Notes: generated by a model not told the origin, from the letters alone. Shown: positions 11,014 through 22,536, numbered from the stretch's first letter. The stretch is DNA of 64,000 bases from Narthecium ossifragum (GCA_963920575.1 OY986964.1:35633527-35697526), one strand, 5' to 3'. A program made the numbers and translations.

Positions 11014-11301
11014 CAAGTTGACTGGCACAGTATGGTCTCATTTCTCCAACTTTTCCCAAGCTGATTCTATATTTTTTCCTGGAGCTTGTAACGCAAATAT
11101 GTGAAACTCTTGAGAAGTTGTACCCTTACAAATAAACTAGATCAATTCTCTCTCTTCAAGTTGACTGGCATAATATGGTCTCATTTCTGCCATGTTTCCC
11201 AAGCTGATTCTATATTTTTGCCTGGAGCTTGTAATGCAATAAAATGTGAAACTTATGAGAAGTTGTACACTTATATATAAACTAGATCAATTCTCTATCT
11301 T
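11014..11301. repeat. Tandem duplication, period 143 bp
   Basis: Two adjacent copies begin CAAGTTGACTGGCA at 11014 and 11157. Both end around AACTAGATCAATTCTCT. They are diverged by scattered substitutions and small indels. No coding content. Confidence 0.85.
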
Positions 11302-11861
11302 TTTTTTATGTTTCTCAGAATTTAAATGTGAATAATAATAATATTATTATTTTTTGAATTATCAAAAACTGACTCCAGTTCCTAGCTTTTAAAAACAATA
11401 AACTGAGTTGCAAAAATAAAATTGTATCTATGACAGCCAATTTTATGGAAAACCAGGGATGTCTTTCGTCCTCATAAGAAACCAGCTCTGGATTATGTAT
11501 TTAGCTGCCAATGCTCCATAATACCGAACCAAAAGAAGAGAAAAAAGAAAGTATTGTTTTGAGCAGTGTGGCTAAAACCAATTTAAATAAAAAAGGATTT
11601 CCTTGTTTGGTCAATAAAAAGGAGCTTTTGTTTGGTGATCAACTTTGCCCGTCGACCAACTCGATCGGCTCAGCGGCTTGTATTGAGCCGAGTGCATCCA
11701 TCAGCGATTTCCGAGCTCCATGTAGGCCACGACTGTCATGGAGTTATCATAGGCTCATAACACTCGTTATCTCGTACTCATTCCAACCGTGTGATGTCGT
11801 GTCACGTGAATTGATATGATATAATAAATTATTTGTTTTATACGGTACAATATTTTTGCGA
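11302..11861. other. Intergenic, no gene seen
   Basis: AT-rich sequence left of the Mutator-like element. Short frames only, no recognisable domain. Confidence 0.5.
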
Positions 11862-11870
11862 TCGGTAGTG

Positions 11871-13620
11871 CAATTTTGCTAAGGCTTGCAAGGCCCTGAT
11901 CAGATGTCATCAGCTAAATAAGTCACGTTGCACTTTTCACTATCATGTTGCATTTGCTTTTTTCCCCACTATTTCTTTTTCCCCCTAAACATGAGAAGTC
12001 AAAAATTGACGGTCCGTTTCAAAATCTCTCCCATACCTCTCTCTTTCTCATTCCCTCCCTCTCTCTTCCCACCGCCCCCCTCTCCGGACCTCTCGTAGGG
12101 ATCTCTCCAACGACGGCCCCGCTCCCTCCCTCCCAGAGCTCTCGTTCATCTCCAACCAACGGCGGCGCCGGCTCTATTTCTTGGATTTGAAACTCAAATC
12201 CAATCTTCTTCGTCCGAGATCTCTTCTTCGTCCCACATTCTTCATCCCGGAGCGGCAGCGGGGCTTCATTTGTTGATTTGAGAGCGTGATAGCGCTATCA
12301 ACATCAAATTCTTCAATCGTAGGAAGAAAGGTATGATGCTTATCACTTTATTTCTTTACAATCGTCCTAGATTATTATAGGTTAGGGTTTGAAAACCACT
12401 GATCAAGCAGCCAGTAGCCACTGTTTACCTCTCCGTTAATGGCCGGTTAGGGTTTCAAAACTCCATCGTTCTTGATGTGCATAGTGGATATTGGTTTTTG
12501 GCTTCAAAGCCATTTGTTCATGGCTTCATTCCTTCAGTGGATGGTGGTTTTTGGCTTGAATGTCATTTGTTCATGGCTTCATTCATTCAGTACAAATGCA
12601 TATTGATGTGGATAGTGGATAGTGAATATTGGCTTCAAAGCCATTTGTTCGTGGCTTCATTCCTTCAGTACAAATGCATATTGATGTGGATAGTGGATAG
12701 TGAATATTGGCTTAATTCAAAGCCATTTGTCTGTGCCTTCATTCATTCAGTACAAATGCATATTGATGTGGATAGTGGATAGTAAATATTGGTTTTTGGC
12801 TTGAATGCCATTTGTTCTTGGCTTCATTCCTTCAGTACAAATGCATATTGATGTGGATGGTGTTTTTTGGCTTCAAAGCCATTTGTTCATGGCTTCATTC
12901 CTTCAATACATATGCATATTGATGTGGATAGTGAATATTGGTTTTTGACTTGAATGCCATTTGTTCTTGGCTTCATTCCTTCAAGTACAAATGCATATTG
13001 ATGTGGATAGTGTTTTTTTGGCTTCAAAGCCATTTGTTCATGGCTTCATTCCTTCAGTACACATGCATATTGATATGGATAGTGGATAGTGAATATTGGT
13101 TTTTGACTTGAATGCCATTTGTTCTTGGCTTTATTCCTTCAGTACAAATGCATATTGATGTGGATAGTGTTTTTTTGGCTTCAAAGCCATTTGTTCATGG
13201 CTTCATTCCTTCAGTACACATGCATATTGATATGGATAATGGATAGTGAATATTGGTTTTTGGCTTGAATGCCATTTGTTCTTGGCTTCATTCGTTCAGT
13301 ACAAATGCTACTAATGCAGAGGAGTTGTTGCATGAAAATAGATAAGAAGGATTAAGTTGCTTGGGCAATCCATCTCGAGGTGGTCGAAGAGGACGGCCGC
13401 CGATAAAAAGGAAAATATCTTCGCATGAGCAAGCTATTAAGAAGAACAAAAAATCAACAAAAAAGGCAAAAAATTCACAGGTATAACATTTATTGTGTAA
13501 GCATTTTACTTATTCTAATAAACTTTTGAATGACTAGTCTAATTTTTTCAAAATCAGGATATGAATGTGAATGGTGGAAATGATGCATTGGTGATGTTCA
13601 ATCCTTGTTACACTCAAACA
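11871..13620 (+). repeat. Left TIR of the MULE
   Basis: Mirrors 19131-20890. In order it holds a 110-bp end region, a pyrimidine-rich stretch (about 11945-12190), a minisatellite (12478-13320), and a leader exon that encodes a basic GRRGRPP segment followed by a GT donor. Similarity stops shortly after the word TTGTTACACTCAA near 13618. Confidence 0.85.
12478..13320. repeat. Minisatellite inside the left TIR
   Basis: About nine to ten imperfect units built from CCATTTGTTCATGGCTTCATTCCTTCAGTACAAATGCATATTGATGTGGATAGTG-like segments, with unit lengths near 90-110 bases varying by gain or loss of a GGATAGTGGATAGTGAATATT block. The open frame across it is a by-product of the repeat. Confidence 0.88.
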
Positions 13621-13650
13621 AAAAGAAACAAGAAAAGCTTAAACTGTATG
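13313..13650 (+). pseudogene. TIR-encoded leader exons of the Ulp1 gene
   Basis: The frame from about 13313 to 13480 reads a basic, AT-hook-like segment (GGRRGRPPIKRK, then repeated KKNKKSTKKAKN). An AG/GTATAA donor follows at about 13482. Sequence resuming after TCAG at about 13558 reads DMNVNGGNDALVMFNPCYTQ. The same exons occur in mirror image in the right TIR (19489-19140, minus). One TGA-type break (TAAGAAGG for CAAGAAGG in the other TIR) interrupts this copy. Function unknown; GRRGRPP resembles short AT-hook or FAR1-type C-terminal motifs. Confidence 0.55.
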
Positions 13651-16171
13651 TGTCACACCCCGACCCAGAAAACCCATCCAGGACGGGGCGTGAGGGTCCT
13701 AACACTATTCATCATCAACCGGCGCAGTACAAGCGGAAAGGATAAACAATTTAATCAAAAGTAATCCAGAGGCTAAGCAGATTTAATCATAATATAACAT
13801 CAAGTCTTACAATATCTGAGTTCCAAAATACAGATTTATACAACATCCCAAAGGTTCTCCAAAAAGGGGTACAACAGTCATAACCTCCAACAAAACCTCA
13901 GGCGCCTCTGGATGTACTCGCGCCGCCAAAAGCCGAACCTGCTGGCTCCACTGAGGAGGAACTGCCGCCTGCACCTGCAAACGCAGCCCGGGTAGGAATG
14001 AGCAAAAAGCCCAGTAGGGTTCTACTCTACGGCACACTGAAAGGAGGTAAACAACAACAGTGTCATTTCCCCGCCTAAGTCTAAAGGATGCCACGGGGTC
14101 CCATAACCCCTATCGATTCCCCAAGGGATCATACTCTTCTCAACCGACCACGCTGGGAATACCGTCCAAACACGCTGGGAGGAAAACAAGAACCAGAACC
14201 AGTAGGAACACCCTTTACCCAGCAGGAAGCCACTGCCTGGGGACACACGTCGGGGACATCGACAACCATCCTTAGCACTTGACATTGGAGAGCCGACACG
14301 ACTTCTAAACCTCAAGCATTACAATATTCCAGTCCGACTAACGCAATCCTCAATCACCAAAGATTCAGATCAACAATCACACCCTAATCCTGACTACCCA
14401 TCCACGGTCCTAAGGCTAGATCCGAGCTACCCGAGAGCCTCGGATCGGCGACCTAAAACATCGCCCGCCTAACCTCAAATGCTTCTAACGCATACAATGC
14501 ATGAGCTTAAGCAAACATCTACCCTAGATGTCTCTATATGTCACATCAACAGTTATAAGTTTCACAGATATACAATAGCCCTCGGCACCCGCCGGCAAGA
14601 GGCTAAGGTTCCACAGTTCCTCATTAGCTAGCACTCATAGCTAGCTAATGGTTTAGCAAACAACTAAGCATTTAATTTCTACCAAACATGTATTTTCCAT
14701 CAAAACTTGAATTAAATGCAAGCATAACCATAAGTTTGCAAAAAGGGAGGGAACTCGGATCAAACATCAAACCCGATGAAAGTCCTTTGAAAACATAATG
14801 AAATCCACTTACAAGCTTCCCTATATGTTTAAGATTCAATCAAGATTGAAGGCCATTTAAGGAAAACCAGAAAACACTGTTCAAAAGGCCACGGACGATG
14901 CCACGGTCGATCCGTGGATCGACCGTGAGGCCCACACGAAGAAAACCAAGGGCGACGGTCGATCCAACCATCGACCCTGAACAGCCCAAAACCAACCAGA
15001 GCCTGACGGTCGATGCGACGGTCGATCCGACGGTCGACCGTCAGGTAAATGGCGAAAAAGCTAAGGTCCCACGGTCGATCGATCCATCGACCCTGGGAAC
15101 CCAAAATCTCAACAGAGCCCGACGGTCGATGCGACGGTCGATCCGACGGTCGATCGTCAGGCCCAAAGCAAACATACTAAAGCTGGACGGTCGATACATT
15201 AATCGACCGTCGAGCCTGACGGTCGATGCACCGATCGACCGTCGAGCTCAAAACGCAGTATTCCGGAAATCCATTTTCTAAGATTCGAAGGATCAAAACA
15301 TGTTAGAATACAATCAAACTTTGCAAGCAAGTGTATTTTGAAGTGAGGGATCCAATGATGCAAAGAAATCCATATTTGGACGGTTAAATCCCATTTTAGG
15401 TCGGAAAACCAAAACCGACGAAACTTCGACAATACGGAAAACGAACCGTTACAATACCAGAATTTGCAGAGCAAGAATACAAGGAATGACCTACATTGCA
15501 CACCAGGAACTACAAGCATTCTAACATGGCATTCACAGCACAACCATAAACATCCTAGCCTAGTAGAACCCGATCCAAGGATCGAGGTAGAAACACCTAC
15601 CTTAAACGCAATCCTAGCTTCTCCACGCGTCCAGCCAACCGCGCCGTGAAGATCCTCTGCTCAAAGCCCAGCCTTCCAAGGTCTACCCAACCGGAGGAGA
15701 AGGGAGAAGGGAGAAGAAGGGGAAAACTTGGCTGGAGAAGAGAAGGAAGAAGAACCAGGGAAAAGAAGGAAGGAAGGGAGAGAAGAAGAGAGGGGGAAAA
15801 GAGAAACCGGGTAGGTTGGAGCCAACTGCTCCAACCACCCCTAGTCATCAGGCCCTTAACGGGCCAGGCCCACTAACGGGCCAACAGCCCAACTAACGGG
15901 TCGAAAGCCCGTTCGACCCGCTCACGAGCCCGAGCTGGGATCTTCCGATCCCAGGCCCACCTAACCATCCTAAACAACCACATACAACAATCCAAGGCCG
16001 TGGGTGCAACGCGGGTGTGAAACCGACCACCAGGGGGCATATTTACCAAAATGCCCCTGGGGTCCAAACCGCCACACGATCGCCCGATCGTGCCCGACGC
16101 GGAACCAAACCAATAGGAAACCGGCTCTCGACCCACGTGGTCGAGCCAGGTCCGAGGGACGGGCCCTCACA
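13651..16171 (+). mobile_element. Solo LTR, copy 1 (nested in the MULE)
   Basis: This 2,521-bp insert starts TGTCACACCCCG and ends GGGCCCTCACA. GTATG precedes it (13646-13650) and follows it (16172-16176). TG..CA ends with a perfect 5-bp target duplication are those of an LTR; no second LTR, primer-binding site or gag-pol sequence is present. It interrupts the Ulp1-gene region of the MULE. Internally it holds a GACGGTCGAT array (about 14895-15245) and a purine-rich tract (about 15680-15810). Copies 2 and 3 lie at 22537-28897 and 34017-37081. Confidence 0.85.
14895..15245. repeat. GACGGTCGAT palindromic array in solo LTR 1
   Basis: More than a dozen occurrences of ACGGTCGAT(C/G) or its complement ATCGACCGT, often abutting to make near-perfect palindromes such as GACGGTCGACCGTC. 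They are spaced by 5-45 bases of unrelated sequence. Confidence 0.88.
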
Positions 16172-16176
16172 GTATG

Positions 16177-17643
16177 ATAGAAAGGACAAATATACTTGTG
16201 GAAAATATCTTAGTGATGAGGCCTACGACAAACTCAAATCTTTGGTGGCGGAGTCTGGCAAAAAGTAATCATTCACACTTGCTTATGAATCTTGTTTTCT
16301 TTTCCTATTCACATCATATGTTAATTGAGCTTTCACTGACAACTATCTAAATCTTATATTGCAGTGCAATAGTCTGGGTTGATAAAGATGATGTAAACAA
16401 TGTACTAGCTATTGAAGACATCATTGACATGCTCCGAAATGTGTATTTCTCATGCCAAGTAAGTGTGATGAACATCTTTTAGTTGAATGCCCTTAACATT
16501 TGGATAGTGGATAGTGAATATTCATGGATAGTGAGTATTAGTGGATAGTGAATATTAGTGGATAGTGGATAGTGAATATTAGTGGATAGTGGCTTTTGAA
16601 CTGCATTGAACTTTCTTGAGATTTCTTACTCCAATATGCTTTATGTCATTGATATAGAAACTGGAAACTAAATTTTCAACTTAAATATGCCATTTGCATG
16701 TGTTTGTGGTTTCTTTTATAAATTGCAGTTGGGAGGTGAATTTTGGATGCTAACTGGCACTATTGTTTACGCATGTCATAAATGCATACGTAAAGGTCTT
16801 AACCACAGAGAATGAATATGATAACAAGAGTTGGTTCATAGATAGCGGTTGTTGGGTATGTTAGATCTATCTTTTGGGCTTGCACATTAACAACATATGA
16901 AATAAATTGATCAATTGTAATTCTCTTCCTCATATGTGCATTTGCAGGGCTGGATATTACTAGACAAAATCAAGAGTTATGAAAGGCTTGTGTGCAAGAA
17001 ATATCAAGAAGTACCTCTCCAGGGGAAAAAAACTTGTCTTGTTTCCAATGTGTTCAATTGGCTTTAAGAAGGGTATTAAAGTAATTCCTCAAACTCCTTT
17101 TCACTGTACACTCTTAGTATATGAAACTGACAACGATAAATGGAGCTTTTATAACTCTATGAAGCTAGGGAAAGGACGAAAGGACATATTCTTTGATGAT
17201 GCAAAAGGCCTGGTAAGGCTTTATTGATTGGTAGATAAGTTCAATAAATCAGTTTTACAACCGATTGCAGATCTAAATAAACAAAAATCTTTTTGCAATG
17301 TAGAAGGAACAAATTGAAAGGGGATCAAGACCGGAGGTTATGGGACAACTAAGCACACAAGATCTATCACAACAAATTGTAAATGTCAGCGGTATACCCT
17401 AGCAAGGCCCTGATTCGTAAGTAACATTGTTTCATTCTTTGTTCATTATCAGCTGTTTAACATTCAATGCTACTTGAATCTAACTTAAGCTGTCACAAAA
17501 TCAGGAATGATTGTGCAATCTATGTATGCTACTTCATTAAGGAGCTGGCGATACATCACCAAAAAAAGCCAAGGTCAATTAGCGAAGAAGATTTCAATAA
17601 GTTCAAGGCTGAGATAATTGAAAAGTTTGTATTTCACAAATGA
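16177..17643 (+). pseudogene. Ulp1-type cysteine peptidase gene fragment in the MULE
   Basis: Ulp1 (C48) peptidases cleave SUMO or related tags, and plant MULEs often carry such genes. Exon-like blocks in order are: 16180-16267 (YTCGKYLSDEAYDKLKSL), 16375-16458 (WVDKDDVNNVLAIEDIID), 16729-16855 (VINAYVKVLTTENEYDNKSW after a frameshift), 16948-17215 (FHCTLLVYETDNDKWSFYNS), 17305-17416 and 17505-17643 (SNDCAIYVCYFIKEL, then stop). GT/AG signals lie between them. The His (FHCTLL) and Cys (NDCAIYVC) positions of the catalytic triad are recognisable, but the usual HWT is HCT and DCGIYV is DCAIYV. A TAG at 17400-17402 interrupts the frame just before the Cys exon, and a frameshift lies near 16790, so it is not functional as it stands. 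Confidence 0.78.
16495..16600. repeat. GGATAGTGGATAGTGAATATT repeats in MULE intron
   Basis: Four to five copies of a GGATAGTG..GAATATT unit. The same unit reappears at about 17850-17890 and 18020-18065 and in the TIR minisatellite, so the motif has spread inside the element. Confidence 0.8.
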
Positions 17644-17693
17644 AACAAATATGTCCACAAATATTGTGATTGTAGTAGCATGAATGTAAATTT

Positions 17694-17830
17694 GTAGTTA
17701 CAATGAATGTAAATTTGTAGTTACAATGAATGTAAACCTGTAATTACAATGAATGTAAACATGTAGTTACAATGAATGTAAATATGTAGTTACAATGTTA
17801 AACACTGTAAATTTGTAGTTACAATGTTAC
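17694..17830. repeat. Short tandem repeat, GTAGTTACAATGAATGTAAA
   Basis: About six tandem copies of a roughly 21-base unit (AATGAATGTAAATTTGTAGTTAC) directly downstream of the Ulp1 stop codon, slightly diverged. Confidence 0.8.
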
Positions 17831-18308
17831 ATACTTGCACAAATGTAAATGGATAGTGAATATTGATGGATAGTGGATAGTGAATATTCACACGGACTTG
17901 TGAAATGTATCTATAAAAGAGTGTATCTTTTTCATATTGAATCAATACAGAGATGATGTCTTGTATCATGTAAGACCTATAGCAGTACGCTCAATTTACG
18001 ACAAAAATTAACAAATCCTGGATAGTGGATAGTGAATATTGATGGATAGTGGATAATGAATATTCACACAGACTTGTGAAATGTATCTATAACAGAGTAC
18101 CTTTTTCACATTGTATCATCCAATTCATCCCAAAATACAATGAATTCCATATATGAATACTAATGAAGAAACAAAGTCATTCAAAATATGACTAATCGTA
18201 AAGAATGGTATCTTGTATCATCCAATTGAAACCATAAATACATAATTTCAAATTAAAAATACTAATCTAATGGTTATTTACAAGCCGCTGAAACAATGCC
18301 TCAAATTC

Positions 18309-18424
18309 CTATCTGAGATGATCGTGAGAATGTGATCTGGCGAAAGAATCTCTCAAACACATGATGAACCAATACCAACTGTCTTCATTCTCACAATCAA
18401 CAACATAAGCAAGTGGATACAACC
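18309..18424 (-). pseudogene. MURA transposase fragment (MULE domain)
   Basis: One exon-like block after a TTGCAG acceptor reads GLYPLAYVVDCENEDSWYWF then IMCLRDS before a stop. This matches the GxxPxAxxxVDxENxxSWxWFLxxL pattern of the MULE transposase domain. Nothing else of the transposase was found, so it is a relic. It lies immediately 3' of the RRM fragment on the same strand. Confidence 0.75.
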
Positions 18425-18504
18425 CTGCAACATAACAAGTGGATCACTATGTGGATAATGAAAAGTAATCAAACTAATCAAACTTCAATTTTTAAGTTAC
18501 TCAC

Positions 18505-18740
18505 TCTCATAACATAGCTTCCATTGAGAGCACCCATAGCTGCTACTGTCATATCTCTAGTTTAAATATTCACAAATCCGCATCCTTCATTATTGATACA
18601 AAATAAATAACAAATAGTCAATACAGAGATAATAAGCACACAAAAAGCTTTTAAAAAATGTTAGAATACAAACCACGACTCTGCATCAAATCATCTCTCA
18701 TAATGTACACATCTTCAACACGACCGAATGAAGAAAAGAT
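18505..18740 (-). pseudogene. FCA-like RRM gene fragment captured by the MULE
   Basis: Two exons with proper GT/AG borders, 18674-18740 and 18505-18584. They read IFSSFGRVEDVYIMRDD then LMQSRG, and GCGFV then TRDMTVAAMGALNGSYVMR. The order and words match the second RRM of the flowering-time RNA-binding protein FCA (family pattern FGRVEDVYLMRDE, QSRGCGFVKYS, ALNGTYVMRG); this is from family knowledge, not a search. A TAA stop and a small indel follow GCGFVN, so it is not a working RRM. The neighbouring MURA fragment is out of phase with it under simple splicing. Confidence 0.65.
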
Positions 18741-19130
18741 CTGTCACGAAAATATCAGACTCATAAATCATAATGTAGATTAAAATACATAAACAAAATA
18801 ATGTGAAATAAACTACAAAGAACATGCATTTGGCTTAGCAAACTTCATAAATTGTATGCATATTTTTTCGCACCCATCCTTAGGAAAGGTAAGGTATGTG
18901 TATACGCAGTTCCTCAAACCCAAAATCTTCAAGAAGAAGGGCCAGCACCACCAATTGCTTCTTGATGCCTTTCAAAGTCGATCGGAACTTCGTTTAGGTC
19001 GTCGTTCCACAACCCACCATCTCGTACACTCGTTTGGGATGACTACGAATTCCAAATAAAATCAATGCATATATATAACAATGAAATGCCGCATAACACA
19101 AAAGCATGAAAAGTTTAAACTCTCTTGAGT

Positions 19131-20890
19131 GTAACAAGGATTGAACATCACCAATGCATCATTTCCACCATTCACATCCATATCCTGATTCTGAAAAAAT
19201 TAGACTAGTCATTCAAAAGTATATTAGAATAAGTAAAATGCTTACACAATAAATGTTATACGTGTGAATTTTTTGCCTTTTTTGTTGATTTTTTGTTCTT
19301 CTTAATAGCTTGCTCATGCGAAGATATTTTCCTTTTTATCGGCGGCCGTCCTCTTCGACCACCTCGAGATGGATTGCCCAAGCAACTTAATCCTTCTTGT
19401 CTATTTTCATGCAACAACTCCTCTGCATTAGTAGCATTTGTACTGAACGAATGAAGCCAAGAACAAATGGCATTCAAGCCAAAAATCAATATTCATTATC
19501 CACTATCCATATCAATATGCATGTGTACTGAAGGAATGAAGCCATGAACAAATGGCTTTGAAGCCAAAAAACACTATCCACATCAATATACATTTCTACT
19601 GAAAGAATGAAGCCAAGAACAAATGGCATTCAAGTCAAAAACCAATATTCACTATCCACTATCCACATCAATATGCATGTGTACTGAAGGAATGAAGCCA
19701 TGAACAAATGGCTTTGAAGCCAAAAAAACACTATCCACATCAATATGCATTTGTACTTGAAGGAATGAAGCCAAAAACAAATGGCATTCAAGTCAAAAAC
19801 CAATATTCACTATCCACATCAATATACATATGTATTGAAGGAATGAAGCCTTGAACAAATGGCTTTGAAGCCAAAAAACACAATCCACATCAATATGCAT
19901 TTGTACTGAAGGAATGAAGCCAATAACAAATGGCATTCAAGCCAAAAACCAATATTTACTATCCACTATCCACATCAATATGCATTTGTACTGAATGAAT
20001 GAAGCCACGGACAAATGGCTTTGAATTAAGCCAATATTCACTATCCACTATCCACATCAATATGCATTTGTACTGAAGGAATGAAGCCACGAACAAATGG
20101 CTTTGAAGCCAATATTCACTATCCACTATCCACATCAATATGCATTTGTACTGAATGAATGAAGCCATGAACAAATGACATTCAAGCCAAAAACCACCAT
20201 CCACTGAAGGAATGAAGCCATGAACAAATGGCTTTGAAGCCAAAAACCAATATCCACTATGCACATCAAGAACGATGGAGTTTTGAAACCCTAACCGGCC
20301 ATTAACGGAGAGGTAAACAGTGGCTACTGGCTGCTTGATCAGTGGTTTTCAAACCCTAACCTATAATAATCTAGGACGATTGTAAAGAAATAAAGTGATA
20401 AGCATCATACCTTTCTTCCTACGATTGAAGAATTTGATGTCGACAGCGCTATCACGCTCTCAAATCAACAAATGAAGCCCCGCTGCCGCTCCGGGATGAA
20501 GAATGTAGGACGAAGAAGAGATCTCGGACGAAGAAGATTGGATTTGAGTTTCAAATCCAAGAAATAGAGCCGGCGCCGCCGTTGGTTGGAGAGGGACGAG
20601 AGCTCTGGGAGGGAGGGAGCGGGGCCGTCGTTGGAGAGATCCCTACGAGAGGTCCGGGGAGGGGGGCGGTGGGAAGAGAGAGGGAGGGAATGAGAAAGAG
20701 AGAGGTATGGGAGAGATTTTGAAACGGACCGCCAATTTGTGGCTTCTCACGTTTGGGGGGGAAGAAGAGGTAGTGGGGAAAAAAGCAAATGTAACATGAT
20801 AGTGGAAAGTGCAACGTGACTTATTTAGCTAATGACACCTGGCCAGGCCCTTGCAAGACCCTTGCAATGCCCTGGCCTCTAGCAAAATTG
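19131..20890 (-). repeat. Right TIR of the MULE
   Basis: Inverted copy of 11871-13620 with the same order: leader exon with GRRGRPPIKRK (19450-19265 on minus), minisatellite (about 19440-20270), pyrimidine-rich block (20814-20551 on minus) and end region. The leader frame here is open (77 aa at 19489-19256) where the left copy has a stop. Confidence 0.85.
19440..20270. repeat. Minisatellite inside the right TIR
   Basis: Inverted counterpart of 12478-13320 with the same unit types, but with some units gained, lost or altered, consistent with independent drift of the two arms after insertion. Confidence 0.85.
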
Positions 20891-20899
20891 TCGGCAGTG

Positions 20900-21548
20900 T
20901 GGTGGTGCACTTGTAATCTCGAGTCAGGTGTCGGTTTGAATCACACAAGGATTTGATTTGTGATGGTATGGATATTTTTCCACGGTCACAAGATGTCTCA
21001 TAAAAAACTTATTTTTAAAAAATATGTCACGATACAAAAGAATGTCCGAGACAAATGCCATTATTTGTTGAGCTTGTGGAGCATGATTGTTTTGAATTAT
21101 GATGCGGACCCGACTATGACGCACTATGCAGAGCTGAGGGGTCCGGGGCAGCGCACCGGCGAGGGTTTTTGAGGGCATCGCCCCCAGAAGGTAAACGGAT
21201 TTGAGATATGTTGTAGGGGTAGTTTATGTAAATTTTTTATACATTACGTGTCGAAATCCTAGGATATTAGGGTTTATAGGTGTGGTCGTCATATGTAACA
21301 TGTAACTTGGCTCTTTACTTCTAAGATAGTGAAAAACCCCTGCAACTCCGTGACGTGACCCTATTCTGGGGTGAACCATGTAAAATCTTACGTCTGTGTG
21401 TTCTTCCTTTTCTTCCCTAATAGATCCTAACATTCTTTACGTTTTGCATTTAATGTGTCTGCACATGCGTTTATGTAATACGACAAATGCCTAGATATAT
21501 ACAAGGAAAATGATTTCCGTCACACCGGAAGGGTGTTCACATGGACAA
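20900..21548. other. Intergenic, no gene seen
   Basis: Short chance frames only. No repeat borders recognised. Confidence 0.5.
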
Positions 21549-21551
21549 TTA

Positions 21552-22017
21552 TGGCATGTTTGGTTGGACATAACCGCCGGGAATGGAATGGTCAAATTCT
21601 TGGTCAAATCCCATTCCGTTGTTTGGTTAGACATTAAAGTTGGGAATGGAATGCTCCATTCCTGACAAGTTGGGAATGAGGCAATCCCATCTAATACCTC
21701 GGAATGCCTCATTCCATTCCCGATGGAATGGTGGTTAATGGTGGTTAAAAAATTAAATTACTAATCTACCCTTAATTGGATCTCTCTATGTTAAAAAAAT
21801 AGGGTATTTTAGTCATCTGTATTTCATTCCTATTCCATTCCCAGGCTTCTGTTTGTATACCAAATATGGTAATGCTTCATTCCCATTCCCATTCCCAATC
21901 CTGATATTACAAAATCACTTTGGTAATAGACCATTTCTAATCCCAATCCTATTCTATTCTCATTCCTAATCCCATTTCCATTCCCATTCCCATTCATTGT
22001 GCGAACCAAACATGCCG
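21552..22017. mobile_element. PIF/Harbinger-type MITE
   Basis: A 466-bp element with inverted ends TGGCATGTTTGGTT and AACCAAACATGCCG, flanked on both sides by TTA (21549-21551 and 22018-22020), the Tourist-type target duplication. The interior is made of CATTCCCATTCC/GGGAATGGAATG words in both orientations and can fold. No coding sequence. Confidence 0.82.
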
Positions 22018-22020
22018 TTA

Positions 22021-22536
22021 GAGCTTGTTTGTTTCACGGGATAAGAGTCAGGCTGGGATTAGTAGTCCTTCTCATCCTTCCATGTTTTGACGAGTGTCTT
22101 GGAGTGCATCCAGGATAGTGGCCCCGTGACCATCCAATGGTGACATGCCATTTATAGGGTGTAAAATTTCACACCATCACGGCATCACGCATCACTCTAT
22201 GAAAGGTAGCATTGACAAGCAAACTAAACTGACTCTCTGTTACTCAAAAATTGTACCTGAGATGGGTACGTGGTCACCAGACACATGATGTGAGCCAATC
22301 GTAGTGTAGTGTGATCAAAAGGGATATGTGGGTTCCGTTGTGACTCAATCAAGAGGACTTTTGATAAAAACTTAGGTCTAAATGTAGGTAAATTTTTTGT
22401 ATTTTTATACGCTACTTTTACGATAGTGATTAAATTGCTCCTAAAGTAATTATAATGCTCCTAAAGATGATTACACTACTCCTAGAGTAATTGTGCTACA
22501 CCTATAAGATGATTATACTACTCCTAGAGTAATTAT
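22021..22536. other. Intergenic with diverged CTCCTA(A/G)AGTAATTAT repeats
   Basis: From about 22435 to 22536 a loosely repeated unit (TACTCCTAGAGTAATTAT-like) occurs several times. It continues beyond the right end of the solo LTR as a 41-bp repeat, so the LTR landed inside a tandem array. Confidence 0.6.

Larger units (their letters stand above)
11871..20890. mobile_element. Mutator-like element (MULE) with long TIRs
   Basis: The 9,020-bp element begins CAATTTTGCTA and ends TAGCAAAATTG. It is flanked by TCGGTAGTG (11862-11870) and TCGGCAGTG (20891-20899), a 9-bp target duplication with one mismatch, the Mutator hallmark. The terminal inverted repeats are about 1.75 kb long (11871 to about 13620, and about 19131 to 20890). 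Inside are a broken Ulp1-type peptidase gene on plus, an FCA-like RRM fragment and a MURA fragment on minus, and a later 2.5-kb solo LTR. No intact transposase is present, so it would have needed help in trans. Ulp1-carrying MULEs are a known plant class (Kaonashi-type); assignment to that class is inference. Confidence 0.85.

Noticed and set aside
12477..12782. 101-aa frame (and its mirror at 20264-19959) repeating SEYWLQSHLFVASFLQYKC
   Set aside because: It is the translation of the TIR minisatellite; length and repetition come from the DNA repeat, with no start context or domain.
14829..15281. Frames rich in RSID/RPTV/DRRI on both strands (also at 23523-23867 and 27642-28019)
   Set aside because: They are six-frame readings of the GACGGTCGAT array, which is palindromic and so opens similar frames on both strands; not proteins.
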